Source of the DNA: Corylus avellana
Taxonomy: Eukaryota; Streptophyta; Magnoliopsida; Fagales; Betulaceae
Direction: 5' to 3'
DNA length: 64,000 nucleotides
Assembly (NCBI RefSeq): GCF_901000735.1
Contig: NC_081545.1
Coordinates: forward strand, 8,113,540-8,177,539
Each line of letters begins with the position of its first letter. The first letter of the stretch is position 1. A program made the translations under genes and the position numbers. Below, piece by piece: positions 37,666 to 49,821 of this stretch. The notes beneath the pieces were generated by a model, which was not told the origin of the DNA, did no database searches, and saw nothing but the letters and a program-made list of their open reading frames with translations.

Positions 37666-38394
37666 AAAACAAAATTTAAGGGTTAAAATAAAATTTTGAA
37701 AATAAATTGGTTTTTTTAGAAAAAAGTTGTCCATTCCTTCAAGAATAGCTATTCTTATATGTAAGGGATTAATGATTCCCACGTGAATAACTATTTCTAG
37801 GAATTGACCATTACCAAACAAAAGAATGACTATTCTATAGGAATAATCATTCAATTTCAGGAGTTTATTTTGCAAACCAAACGGACCTCTTCTTATCAGC
37901 TTAAGTTTTGTGAAATAAATGATAATTTAACATGTTATTCATCTCCCCGTAAGAAGCTCTTTCTCAAGCCTCCTTATTACACCACCCTTCGAGTTTTTTG
38001 GTTGCAAGCGTTTAATTTTCCCTTGGACTCTAATGCAACTGTATAATCCTTGGCGCTACAGCCAACAGCTATGCTGGCTATTTGAGTCAAGAGAATATAT
38101 ACAACTCTATATGTACGTGTAACGTGTGTGAGTCACACCAAAGCTTTTTAAAGAAGTCTCATCTCAAGATAAATTATAACAAAAGTGGACTCCTTTCATT
38201 GATCATTTCCATAAATACCAACTTATTGGATACAAGATAGAAAGAGAAAAGAGATATAAAACCAATGGAACTCATCGAACTCATTGTGGGTAAGAAATCC
38301 AAAGTCCCAATGATCAAACTTTATGATGATATATGTAAACGATCTTGTGACAATATCAAGTATGGATACAATCTTATTCAGCTAATATGGAGAT
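36691..38394. other. Spacer left of BAHD3
   Basis: No gene seen. A GC-rich patch at 37450-37610 has CCACCCC/GGGGTGG words. A (TTA)n run lies at 37635-37665. From about 37970 to 38215 it matches the region upstream of TIR a (2400-2880) and is then joined to BAHD 3' flank, without the hAT1 block seen in C1 and C2. Confidence 0.6.
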
Positions 38395-39798
38395 TCAAAA
38401 AAGCTTCAAGCTCTGTTCCCAGATGGCAGTAAAATGAGCAATATTTTTCCTACTAAGTGCCAAACCAACCTCAATTCCACCCTCCTCATCTCTACACTCA
38501 GCAAGAGATACAGCCCCCGTAACATCAATATGAACCACTTCGCTCTTTTTTGGCCTCCCCCACCCAAAATCTGTCTCATAAACACCCAATCTTGGTGATC
38601 CTGCAACTGTAACAAGAGTCCCTGTTTCTGATTTTTCTTTCCAATCCAACAGCCATGTCTCTGCCCCTCTTAAGGCTTCAGTCTCCGACTGCCGAACTTT
38701 GTTTCCAATAACTTTTACAGCTTCGAAAATCCCAGTTTCTCCCAGTAGCTCACCCTTCTCAAGTGCTACAATACATATTGCTAGGCAATTTCCGAAATAT
38801 GTAGAAGGTACAGGAAATTTAAGCCGGTTTCGGCAATCTGCTACAAAAGCGAAGTAGAAAAGCTCACTATTATCCGAAAAATCACTTGCTCCATTGTATT
38901 GGGATTTGATCAAACAAACCCAAATGAATGCACATGTTACCACAAACGTTGATACGTGTAATGGCTCCAACTCCAAGGCTTCTTTGTTCATGCATTGACC
39001 TTTGACCCACTGCTTTAGTCCCTCAATATGGGCTCGGCCCAGAACAAATGTGGCCCGAACCTTTTCAGCAAAATCGTTGATGAGACCTGTGTCATCCGTC
39101 CACGCTGACCCCCAATTCCACCAGTCCTCCAAGAAATTTTGCTCGAGCCCATTTGGGTCTTTCATCACAGCCCTGTCATGGAAAGGCGGTGACCTGTCAA
39201 GGCAAGTCAAGTCTCCTCCTGTCCTGCACAGAGACGCCCACGATTTCATGAAATGGTGGAACGCCCTTCCATCAGCTGCCATGTGGCAGAAGGTGATGCC
39301 AATACAAATTCCTTCATTTGGAAAAACTGTGACTTGCATGGCCATGAGAGGGATTACACGGGTCTTATCCGATGACACGTGTGTTGGGGGCAACTGCGGC
39401 ACGAAGTGGTGTAATTCTCTAACATCCCGTGGATAACTGGCCACGAGGTGGTTGAAATCGCCGGCAGCCTCAACGACGGTGAAAGGGACAGAGTTTCCCT
39501 CTGCGTAGAGGATATAGGGTTTGTGGGTTTGTGGAGGAGGGCACACCAGATTGGCTGCCAAGGGAAAGAAGCGTTGGAGAGTGAGGGAGAGAGAGTGTTT
39601 GAGAGTGGGAAGGATGGCTTGTGTGAAATAGTTGGTGGGTTGAGGAGCTTCATAGAAGAAGAGGCGTTGCATGGGACGGCAGAGAAGCCATGGGATGTCA
39701 AAGAAACTGAGAGGAATAGTTGTGGCAGGAACTGAGCTGGGTGGTGGAGCAACCTGGCTTTGCTCCATCACCGTGACTGTGTAGAGCGGTTGAGCCAT
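38395..39798 (-). CDS. BAHD acyltransferase, malonyltransferase-like (BAHD3)
   Basis: Intact single-exon gene of 467 residues starting MAQPLYTVTVMEQSQVAPPP. HXXXD is HMAAD (ITFCHMAADGRAFHHF), DFGWG is present, and YFGNC is retained (STYFGNCLAIC). It is more divergent from BAHD1 and BAHD2 than they are from each other, so it is a paralogue rather than an allele. Predicted cytosolic malonyl-CoA:phenolic glucoside acyltransferase, acceptor unknown. It is in the same orientation as BAHD1, and its 3' flank resembles the spacer beside the TIR genes, placing it in the same tandem array. Confidence 0.9.
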   Translation of the reverse strand: MAQPLYTVTVMEQSQVAPPPSSVPATTIPLSFFDIPWLLCRPMQRLFFYEAPQPTNYFTQAILPTLKHSLSLTLQRFFPLAANLVCPPPQTHKPYILYAEGNSVPFTVVEAAGDFNHLVASYPRDVRELHHFVPQLPPTHVSSDKTRVIPLMAMQVTVFPNEGICIGITFCHMAADGRAFHHFMKSWASLCRTGGDLTCLDRSPPFHDRAVMKDPNGLEQNFLEDWWNWGSAWTDDTGLINDFAEKVRATFVLGRAHIEGLKQWVKGQCMNKEALELEPLHVSTFVVTCAFIWVCLIKSQYNGASDFSDNSELFYFAFVADCRNRLKFPVPSTYFGNCLAICIVALEKGELLGETGIFEAVKVIGNKVRQSETEALRGAETWLLDWKEKSETGTLVTVAGSPRLGVYETDFGWGRPKKSEVVHIDVTGAVSLAECRDEEGGIEVGLALSRKNIAHFTAIWEQSLKLF

Positions 39799-39989
39799 CG
39801 TTGAAGAGAGATAGAGAGAGGGTTAGACTTAGTTATAAGAGAGAATCCTATAAATCGCCGTCGGTTTCCATTTTTCCAAGGTCTTCGATGCTCTCTTAGA
39901 ATAGATAAAAAAAACAAAAAAAAAAAAAACAAAAGCATCGCCGGCAGATTAGAAAAATGGTACGGATGACGACAAGCAAGTGGGGAGAA

Positions 39990-40560
39990 TCCGATTACGA
40001 TATTATTATATGTGTTGGGTCATGGGTCAGCTGTGTTGGGCCCGGTAAACAATCTGACGTCCCATCCCTAGAGCTCGATAAATCAAGCTTTTACATGAAT
40101 ATAGACTCCTGAGAAGTGTTACTCTCGGAATATTGGATATATATGTATGATATTTTTTCATCTTTCTTTGAATATAAATATTGTTTGACACATGGACCCT
40201 CGATAAAGTCCACAGTGTCAAGTGAACAGTTACAACCTGATGCCTATAAAAGTGGAGTCCCTTCTCAGATTTTGGTAACTTCTTTTTCTTCTCCTTAGCT
40301 GAATATATTTTATTCCCTTTGTCTTGTTTATCACTTTCCAAGTTATATTTTCTCTTAAACACTGTGACTAACTTAGGCATCGGAGCTATCCCCGTCGAAC
40401 AACGCCGGCAGCTTTGATACCAAGATATTTATGAGATCCATCCCACGTCATCATTCAGAAAACTGTTCAAACAATATGAATATTGTTATTTTGGTCTTAT
40501 CTTGATCATGATCACCTTTGATTATTATAATATTACAGGTATGTGTGCATTATTATTGTT
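39990..40560 (+). repeat. Possible solo LTR or LTR remnant
   Basis: Contains a TATA-like CCTATAAAAGTGGAGTCCC (40241-40261) and, downstream, AGGCATCGGAGCTATCCCCG (40376-40395), a pairing common in LTRs of plant LTR retrotransposons. I could not fix TG...CA ends or a target repeat. The reading is tentative. Confidence 0.35.
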
Positions 40561-40597
40561 ACTTGATATGATTATTGTTAGGGAATAACTTCAGTCC

Positions 40598-41360
40598 GGT
40601 CGTGGCAAACAAGGGGGGTTTTTTGCCCACCAATAAATGAATGCCAAATCAACTTGGAGCAAGAAAATACAATGAGAACAAAACACTTGATTTTTATCCT
40701 CCTCACAGCCCTCAGCCACCGATCTCCTGGATCCATCAGCGATTCATCCTCCTACTCATCCCAGTCCCTGTTCCAACTCAAATTGGGTCCAACCACTTGA
40801 TCCTCCACGGGTCCCAGGACGGCGGTGGCGATGGGACTTCCGGTGGCCACGTTTTTACTGGTGGCCATGGCATGAAATTTCGGGATGTTGAGGTAGAGAA
40901 GATTAAGAAAAATGGAGAAACAGAGAGGGAGTAAAAGATAAAGAGAGAAAAGAGAGAGCGTGGGAGGCAGAGAAGGTTTCAGAGAAAGGGAGAAGTAAAG
41001 AGAGAGATTTGGGAGTGAATTTAAGGGGGAGGAAGAAAAATAGTGAGTAAGGAGAGAAATATGGTGCGGGTGCTGGCGCCTGAGAGATATAGGAAATGGG
41101 GTGGTTGGCGAGGGACCCTATGGCTATTGGGGTGGCCGGCGAGCTACCCCATGGCTACGGGGGTGGCCGACCTCAGTAGCAATAGGGTGCCTGCTCCTCC
41201 TCCCTTGGGCCTTCCATTTTTTTATTTTAAACAATTTATTAATATTTTAAGTCAATAATCAGGTGTTATTGTGTTTATTTTGTAAACTTAAATTTGATAA
41301 GATTGGATTAGGTGGCAACTTCTTATTGGTGGCAAAAACCCCCTGATTTCTGCCACGACC
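40598..41360. mobile_element. Terminal-inverted-repeat element, unclassified
   Basis: GGTCGTGGCAAACAAGGGGG at the left end matches the inverse of CCCCCTGATTTCTGCCACGACC at the right end over about 35 bases, with CACCAATAA and TTATTGGTG just inside. No clear target repeat. The interior has AGAGAGA-rich and GGTGGCC-rich stretches and no convincing gene. Confidence 0.65.
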
Positions 41361-41818
41361 GAACAACAGCACCTCTCTTGTTGTTATTGTTTAATCCAAG
41401 CTAGCTAGACGCCTGGGGATATGCGGGTTGGTGCTTTATCACATGAATGATGCGGGCAACGCGCCTTGGCTTCAGATACTATCTCATAGTTTAATCATTC
41501 TTTGTTTACCAAAAATATTGAAAAGTTTCAATATTTGAATGAAGTTTTTATCTGGACCCCTGGTAATTTGAATACATGCAAGAACAAAACAAGAATTGTA
41601 ACAACAGTTTCCTTAATTGGAAAGTTTCTTTAAATAGAAAAGGTCCTAATTTAGAATTTTTTTTTTCTTTTTTAATATGAAAAGGATGGAACATATATCA
41701 ATATAAAACCTCTGTGGAATTTCATGACTTGAATTGAATGCTTTTACGCCTTAAATTTATTTGTCAAATTTTATTGCTTAATTTTTTTATTTTTATTATA
41801 TATATATATATATATATA
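41361..41818. other. Spacer, AT-rich
   Basis: No gene seen; ends in an (AT)n run in which the next retrotransposon is inserted. Confidence 0.6.
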
Positions 41819-42594
41819 TGTTGACTATGTGACTTAACAACCCTCAAATAAGCCGGTGGGACCCCATTGGTTTTATTTCTCCTTGCTTTGTTTGGACTCT
41901 ATTTCTCAAATCTGGATTTGGTTTCAGTGTTAGACTTGGAATAGGGGAAGCCTTGTTGACCGACTTTACTCCATTATAAAAGGCAAGTGACATATATTCT
42001 TGAGTTTGGGTGAAAAGCAAAAAACACATGAAGCCCTCAATTCTATTGTGGCGTCGCATGCAAGAAAGAGACAGTGGTTGTCTTTTTGTAGTGCCGCACA
42101 AGTAGAAAGAAGCAGTAGCAGAGAAAGTTTTTCTTCTTGATTTTCTCAAGGAGTCGCGCGCATATAGAGACAAAGGGTGGGCTGCCATAAAGAAAATAAG
42201 AGAGAAAAACACTGCAAAGTAGGAGAGAAAAATAGAAAAGACTAGCCGCCATCGTATCCTAGTAAAAGAAGAAGAGTTTGAATTCCTGTCTTTTGTTTTC
42301 TCCTTTGAGAATAATCTCTATTGTGTAATAGTGAGATTTTGGTATATTAGAGTTTTTGGTCTGAATGATTTTCTCTCTATTATATTTTTTTTACTCCATC
42401 TTTCATAGTGAATTTCTTCGTGGACGTACCTCACATTGAGTGAATCACTCACATTGAGTGAATCACTTAAATCTTAGTGTTATCTTGCATGTGTATGATT
42501 GTTTTCGCCTTATTTAACCATAATTGTGATCGCATGTTTTTTGCACAAGTGGAATCAGAGCTTAGGTCCGAGAAATCAAATTGACGGCAAATAT

Positions 42595-44239
42595 GGCGAG
42601 TACCAAGCTTGAAGTGGAGAAGTTTAATAGGAAGAATAATTTCTCTCTTTGGTAGAGAAGGATGAAGGATTTGCTGATTCAGTAAGGAGTTCACAAGGCG
42701 TTATTGGGAAAGGCAAAGAAACCCAAGAAGATGGAGAATGATGTTTGGGAAGAGATGGATGTGAAGGCTGCTAGTGCGATCCATCTTAATTTATCAAATG
42801 AAGTCATTCACAGTGTGATTGATGAAGAAAAAACATAATCAATTTGGCAGAAATTAGAGAGTCTGTATATGGTGAAGAATTTAACGAATAAGCTATATGT
42901 AAAGAAGCAACTATATGGTTGACAGATGGAGGAAAATACAAATCTGCTGGAGCACCTCAACAAGTTCAACATATTGAATACACAGTTGTTGAATTTTGCA
43001 GTGAAGATTGGAGAAGAAGATAAAGCGATACTTTTGTTGGCATCGCTTACCCCTTCTTATGATCACCTGGTTACGATAATGTTATATGGGGAAAGAGACT
43101 CTGGCATTTGAAGAGGTGACGGGATCTCTCTTGTCACATGAGACACGGAGAAAACCTGTCAATGATCAGGCTGATGGGCTTGTAGCACGGTTTGAGCCAA
43201 AGCGCAGAAGAGAAAAGTTTAAGGGGAAGAATGGCAGAGGTAAGCAATATCAATCTATGTCACAATCGGCATAGGGTGGAGAATCTCGGTCAGATGCAAA
43301 AGATGTGGAGTGCCATTATTGTCACAAGAAATGACACTACAGAAAATTTTGCAAGCTGATGAAACAAGGCCTGGAAGAAAAAAAGAATCAGAAAGATTCT
43401 GCAGATTCAGTTAGTGTGGCCGATGGTGAGTCTGATGACAGCGAGGTTAGCGCATATGTTCTTTCAGTTTCCTCAGGTAAAAATTCTCTCATAGACTCTT
43501 GGGTTTTGGATTTTGCTTGTTCATATCATATGTGTCCGAATAGGCAGTGGTTCAATACATTTAAATCATGTAATGCAGGTACAGTGCTAATGGGCAATGA
43601 TGCTAGGTGTAAGGCCATTTGACTAGGTATTATAAAAGTCAGGATGTTTGATGGGATTGTCAAGATACTCACTAATGTTAGATATGTTCCCGACCTTAAG
43701 AAAAATTTGATCTCATTAGGCACATTAGATTATTTGGGCTATGGTTATTTAGCCAAATATGGAGTTATGAAAATAACTAAAGGTGCTATGGTGATAATGA
43801 AAGGCAAGAAAATTGGCAATTTCTATAAATTACTCGGGGACACAGTTACAGGTGGAGCTGTAGTGTCCACCTCGGCAGAACCAAATAATGATAACATAGT
43901 TTTGTGGCATATGCGGCTTGGTCATTTAGGCGAGCGTAGTATGTTTGAGTTTCACAAGAGAAATTTGTTGCAAGGTGTGAAGTTATGTAAATTGGGTTTC
44001 TGCAAGTAATGTTTGTATGGGAAGCAACGAAAAGTCAGCTTTAAGGTGGCGTCTCATACAAGTAAAAGTGTTCTCAACTATGTTCACTCAGATGTTTGGG
44101 GACCAGTGATGATGCCATCAAATGGAGATGTACATTATTTTGTCAGTTTTATTGATGATTTCTCAAGAAAGGTCCGAGTGTATTTTATGAGGCACAAGTC
44201 AAAGGTTTTCATCATCTTCAAGCAGTGGTAGGCGTAGGT
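42595..44239 (+). pseudogene. gag, protease and start of integrase of the Tnt1-type Copia
   Basis: Starts MASTKLEVEKFNRKNNFSLW and reads through gag with multiple nonsense codons. A zinc knuckle region (ECHYCHKK, then a stop) is followed by a protease site decayed to [10 protein letters not shown], a GAG-pre-integrase segment (LWHMRLGHLGERSM) and integrase starting VHSDVWGPVM. The frame is then split by a hAT element at 44253. It resumes at 45881 with integrase sequence (GGTPQHNGVAERMNRTLLEK). Confidence 0.82.
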
Positions 44240-44252
44240 GGAAAATCAGACT

Positions 44253-45872
44253 TAGGGGTGTCAATATGGTTACGGTTAGCGGTTATTGGCAATAACCGCT
44301 AATCGTAACCGCCTTAGTAGTTAGTAGATTTCACTAACCGCAATAGAGGTTAGCTACTAACTGCCGGTTAGCGGTTAGTGAAATAGGTAACCGCCCACTA
44401 ACCGCTTTTTCAAAATTGGGGGTTTTTTTTTTGGGGCTTTTTGAGCTTTTTTTAGGCGATTGTGGGCTTTTTTATTACTGTATCATTTTTTACCCTCATT
44501 TGTTTTTTATACTTTTAATGTCTTCTGAGGCCCAATTGCTATAAAAATAGCCCATATTGAAAAATCAAAAATATTTGACCTCAAATTTACATTTACTTGT
44601 ACTTAATCATAACCGGTTAACTTTCTTTTTTTTTTTTAATAAAAATTCAACACAATTGACACAACATATAAAAAAAAGTTCAATACAATATATAAAAGAA
44701 GTTCAAATAAAACATATGATATATATGATTGTATGTATTATTTGTTATTATATAATCATATCAATTATAGTGATAATATTACTAAAATTAGAATGATAAT
44801 ACATTAATACTTCAATTGTGTTTATAAGTAACACATTATTTAATCCAATGTCGATTACTTAATTTGATATTATACGAATCACATTATCATTGTACATTAA
44901 TAATATGATTCACTTAAATAAAATATTTGAATTGTCATTGAATCATATGATTAAGTATTGATATTATACATTTATATTATTCATATGCATATATGTATAA
45001 TTATAATTTATAACATATATAGACTTATAAGTTTATAACATACATTGGAACTAAGTCTCTAGGTACTTAAGTGTTGTATTAGTATGAATTGGTATACTTA
45101 TGACTTATGTCATATTATATATGTATAATTTGTTATTATATAATCATATAAATTAGAATGATAATACATTAATACTTCAATTGTGGTTATAAGTAACACA
45201 TTATTGAATATAATGCCAATTACTTAATTTGATATTATATGAATCACATTATCATTGTACATTAATAATATGATTAACTTGAATAAAGTATTTAAATTGT
45301 CATTGAATCATATGATTAAGTATTGATCTTATACATTTATATTATTTATATGTATATATGCATAATTATAATTTATAACATATATAGACTTATAAGTTTA
45401 TAACATATATTGGAACTAAGTCTCTAGATACTTAATTGTTGTATTAGTATGAATTTGTATACTTATGAGTTATGTCATATTATATATGTATAATTTGTTA
45501 TTATGTAATCAAATGATTTAATGATCAATTGATCATGTGATATAATTATATAAATTATAGTGATACTATATCAATACTCAAATTGTGATTTAATTATCTA
45601 AAAAAAAACAAAAAATGTGATTTAATAATCAAGTGATTATGTTATATGTATAAATATTATTATAATTATAATTATAAAAAAATATTATATAAAAAGGCGG
45701 TTAGCGGTTGCGGTTAGTAAACCTAATAACCTTTAACCGCTAACCGCTATGTGGTTGTAGCGGTTAGGCGGTTAGGCGGTTAGCAGTTAATACGGTTAAG
45801 CGGTTAACGGTTAGTAGTTATAGCGGTTAGCAGTTAGCGAGCGGTTAGAAACCACCCGCATTGACACCCTTA
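44253..45872. mobile_element. hAT-like element in the Copia integrase
   Basis: Termini TAGGGGTGTCAAT and ATTGACACCCTTA, flanked by a perfect 8-bp repeat ATCAGACT (44245-44252 and 45873-45880). Both ends carry many GCGGTTAG/CTAACCGC repeats. The AT-rich interior contains a 365-bp tandem duplication. No transposase. Confidence 0.92.
44720..45500. repeat. 365-bp tandem duplication inside the hAT element
   Basis: The block starting GAATGATAATACATTAATAC occurs at 44791 and 45156 and is followed in both by CACATTATCATTGTACATTA and GGAACTAAGTCTCTAG. A partial third start follows. Confidence 0.85.
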
Positions 45873-45880
45873 ATCAGACT

Positions 45881-46802
45881 GGAAGAAAAGTGAAGTATTT
45901 GGGATTCCGACAATAGGTTAGAGTACAAAGACACTGCATTCTTGGAATTCTGCAAAACATAAGGCATTACTCGTCACTTCAAAATGGGAGGGACTCCACA
46001 GCATAACGGAGTTGCCGAAAGGATGAACAGAACACTGTTGGAAAAGGCAAGATGTATAAGGTTGAGTGCATGATTGCCAAAGAGTTTCTGGGCTGAGGCA
46101 GTTAATTATGCATGCTTCGTCACCAACTAATCTCTAGCTGCTGGGATTGACTTCAAGGTTCCAGAGGAAGTATGGTCAGGTAAACCGGTTGATTATTCTA
46201 TGTTGAGAATATTTGGTTGTCCGACATACGTTCATGTGCAGAGTGGAGATCGATCAAAATTAGATTCAAAGTCAAGAAAATGTATTTGTCATCGTTTGGA
46301 ATCTGGTGTTAAAGGCTATAGGCTCTGGGATCCAGTGTCAAAGAAGAAGATTGTTAGTAGAGACGTGGTATTTGATGAGGCCTATATGTTAAGAAAGAGT
46401 GAGAATGAAGTATCGACTAAAAGCCAAGAAGGGAAACAGGTTGTGGAGGTGGAGCTTGATGAACAACGTTCACTCACGGAAATATGTGATGGCGAAAAAT
46501 CGTCAAAAGATTCAGAGTACCGAGAAGAGCCTTATTCTTTAATAAGAGGCAGAGAGAAACGTGATCGAAAAGCACCGAAAATGTATGGATTTGAGGACAT
46601 GGTTTCTTTTACTCTAACAGCTGGTAGTGGAGTTTCATCATTTGTACAAAATGGCATGCCAGCAGAGGTGGAGTTACTACAGAAAGGTAAAGCTTGGGAA
46701 TCGATAGAATTGCTCAAGGCAAATAAGGCTAAAGGGTGCAAATGGGTCTATAGAAAGAAAGAGCCAACAGAGAAAGCTGTGTGGCCTAGAGAAGCATTGT
46801 AG
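45881..46802 (+). pseudogene. 3' integrase and start of reverse transcriptase, Tnt1-type Copia
   Basis: Continues the integrase core (NGVAERMNRTLLEKARC), with a frame problem near 45900 and a stop near 46070, then the C-terminal integrase extension and the first reverse transcriptase residues (KGCKWVYRKKE). It breaks off at 46802. The YVDD box and RNase H are missing, so about 1.5 kb has been deleted. Confidence 0.8.
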
Positions 46803-47338
46803 TCAGTCTAAACCAGGTCCTATGCTCAAGTTCAAGAGGTGCTTGGACTTGAGTGATACTTATGAATTGTGATAGCCCTTAATGGCTTGGGCGGAGGCAT
46901 CAAAAGGAGATTCGTTTTGTTGCGACTTGATGAGTTTCAATTCAAGGTGGAGATTGTTGACTATGTGACTTTTCAACGCTCAATTAAGTCGGTGGGCCCC
47001 ATTGCTTTTATTTCTCCTTGCTTTGTTTGAACTCTATTTCTCAAATACGAGTTATGTTGGGATTTGGTTTCAGTGTTAGACTTGGAATCGGAGAAGCCTT
47101 GTTGACCGACTTTACTCCATTATAAAAGGCAAGTGGCATATAGTCTTGAGGTAGGGTGAAAAGCAAAAACACAAGAAGCCTTCAATTCTATTGTGGCGCC
47201 GCATGCAAGAAAGAAATAGCGGTTGTCTTTTTGTAGTGCCACACAAGTAAAAGGAAGTAGCAGAGAAGGTTTTTCTTCTTGATTTTCTCAAGAAGCCGTG
47301 CGCATATAGAGACAAAGGGTGGGCTACCATAAAGAAAA

Positions 47339-47951
47339 GGGTTAAATACTAAATATCCCATGAAGTTTAATTGCTTTATTTTTTTCCTCATAGTGTTTGA
47401 TTTTTATCACATGAGGTCTCTGTGGTTTTGATACTAGACCAAATTAGTCCTTCTGTCAGTTGACCGTTAATTGACTTAACGGAATTCCGCGTGGACCAAT
47501 CAAATGTTGACACGTGGCACCTACTTAAATTTTTTAAATTAAAAAAAAAGTATATTTTTTTTAAAAAAAAAAAAAAATTAGGGGTGACTCGTCAACCCCC
47601 ATAGAGCCTAGGGGATGGCCGAAACCACCCCCAATGGTGGTTGGGGGTGGTTTTGGCCACCCCAAGTGGGTATTGGGGGTGGCCGAGCCACCCCCAAATG
47701 GCCAAGAGCCACCCCCAATTTTTTTTTTTTTTAAATACATTTTTTTTTTAATTTTAAAAAAAATTTATAGGTGCCACGTGTCAACATTTGATTGGTTTAC
47801 GTGGAGTTATATTAAGTCAATTAACGGTCAACTGATAGAAGGATTATTTTGGTCTATTATCAAAACAACAAAGACCTCCTATGATAAAAATCAAATCCTA
47901 AGGGGGAAAAAACAAAGTAACTAAACCCCGGGGGTATTTAGCATTTAACCC
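47339..47951. mobile_element. MULE with long inverted repeats in the Copia 3' LTR
   Basis: Ends GGGTTAAATACTAAATA and TATTTAGCATTTAACCC, flanked by a perfect 9-bp repeat TAAAGAAAA (47330-47338 and 47952-47960). The 5' LTR is intact at this site with a single TAAAGAAAA (about 42189-42197). The inverted repeats extend to roughly 200 bp each (for example GACACGTGGCACC against GGTGCCACGTGTC). Non-autonomous; the GC-rich middle has GGTGGCC/GGCCACC words. Confidence 0.93.
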
Positions 47952-48306
47952 TAAAGAAAATAAGAGAGAAAAACACTACACAGTAGGGGAGAAAAATAGA
48001 AGAGACTAGCCGCCATTGTATCCTAGCAAAAGACGAAGAGTTTGTATTCCTTTCTTTTGTTTTTTCCTTTGAAAATAATCTCAATTGTGTGATAGTGAGA
48101 TTTGAGTGTATTAGGGTTTTGGGTCTGAGTGATTTTCTCTGTACTCTATTTTTTTGTACTCCATCTTTTATAGTGAATTTCTCCATGATCGCTTCCGCCA
48201 GTGGACGTACCTCACATCGTGGGAACCACTTAAATCTTGGTGTTATCTTGTGTGTGATTGTTCTCGCCTTATTTAACCATAATTGTGATCGCGTGTCTTT
48301 TGCACA

Positions 48307-49821
48307 AATATATATATATAAAAGAGAAAAAAAAGGTTAAAAAGGAACCCAAACTGAAGCTCCGCATCCCAGAACAGCATCTAGCTAGATCTTTTCTTGG
48401 ACCTTGTTTGGTGTGAGTTCATGGTTGCCAGCATATTAAGACATTTTTCTAGATAATCATTGAAGATTTGAAGTCTTTTCAAGCCATTTGATCTTGATGT
48501 CCATATCATTGAATTTCTAAGCACAAAAAAAATTGGGCGAAATTAGGTAGCCAAATTGTTCTATAGAGTCGTAGATCATCAAATTAATTGTCATCATATA
48601 GTCTACCTTACATTCAATAACATTGGGCGAAATTCATCATATAAGCATGACCAAAATTTTTGCAAGTGGTGGTGGATTCTCCAGCAACTCACCCACGTAC
48701 CCACAGAGCCAGCTCATGGAGAACCTCCACCCTGTAGATCTAAGGAGGTCGATCGTAGAGTAGGGTGCCCCACAATCTAGCTTCTCCTTTGCTGAGGCAG
48801 CTCACAAGGGAGCTCCGCCTTCGCGACCACCTCACAAGGTGGGTCGCGGAGGAGGAGGGTCCCCTACAAGGCTACAACCCACCTTCTCAAGCGCTTGGGT
48901 GGGTTGCGGCGGACCCCCACATTCTGACAACCTCCTCACGTCCTACAATAGGTGGGTAGCGGAGGATCCCCTTCTCCGTCTTCTCCAAGCTCTCATTTTT
49001 TGGATCGACTCCTTTGTGCCGCCCTCGCCTGACACCTAAGAACGAGCATTGCCTTGAGCACTCCAACTCCAAGAACCTCAATGGGCAACATTTGATGGTT
49101 CTTATATGATTTATTTATTTATTTATTTTTTCCAACTGGCGAACATATCTAGCCCTCATCTTAAAAGAGACTAATTTTATCCCTTTTTAAAACTGTTTAG
49201 AAAAAATGCGAAATTAGTATATGTGGTTTACCTGATTTGCAATTAGCTCTATATAGTATTAAAATATTTCAATAACTATATGAATATGTATAAATAAAAA
49301 AACTACTCACTGTTATCAAATTTCGTTAAAAAAAAAAAAATTAATAGATTCTATTAATATATTTTGCTAGAGCCAATAAAATTACAATACATGTTATTAA
49401 TAATAAAAAAATATAAATATATAAAACTAATATTCTTTTTTAAAAAAAATTAAAAACTAAAAAGAAGATAGGATGGCCGAGCCTCCCATGGCCATGAACC
49501 CATGATGCATTCTTTCAAGCTCTCGGTGAATACAGAGCCAGTCACAAGCGCAGCATGGTAGCTCACAAAAATATATTTTGTTGCAAGTAAACAAGATATT
49601 CAAGAATTTACACGTAAAATTATAATTGTTATTCGGCCTAACCCATCTCAACAATCAACTTGTGTGACACAATTCCAAAAGTCACGTCTAGTAAATCCAC
49701 CAAGTGGAACCTTTTGCGCAGTAAGAACAACTTATCTTAAATATGAAAACTTCTTAACTTATTTTAATTATGAAACATTTTTGTTTGTTTCTTATCTTGA
49801 ATATGAAAACCTCTTAACTTA
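48307..49821. other. Spacer between retrotransposon and MULE
   Basis: No gene recognised. A GC-rich stretch at 48660-49035 repeats AGGTGGGT(C/A)GCGGAGGA; short frames cross it but resemble nothing I know. 49250-49450 is AT-rich. Confidence 0.5.

Larger units (their letters stand above)
41819..48306 (+). mobile_element. Decayed Tnt1-type Copia retrotransposon
   Basis: 5' LTR 41819-42547 (TGTTGACTATG...TTTTGCACA), primer-binding site TGGAATCAGAGC at 42550-42561, gag-pol remains, polypurine-like CAAGGTGGAGAT, and 3' LTR 46955-48306. Flanks are AT runs, so a target repeat cannot be judged. The 3' LTR is 1352 bp against 729 bp because a MULE sits in it. Several stops, and loss of most of the reverse transcriptase and RNase H, show it is dead. 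Confidence 0.87.

Noticed and set aside
48660..49040. Possible gene in the GC-rich stretch
   Set aside because: Short overlapping frames in both strands built on a repeated GGTGGGT(C/A)GCGGAGGA word; no recognisable domain or splice structure.
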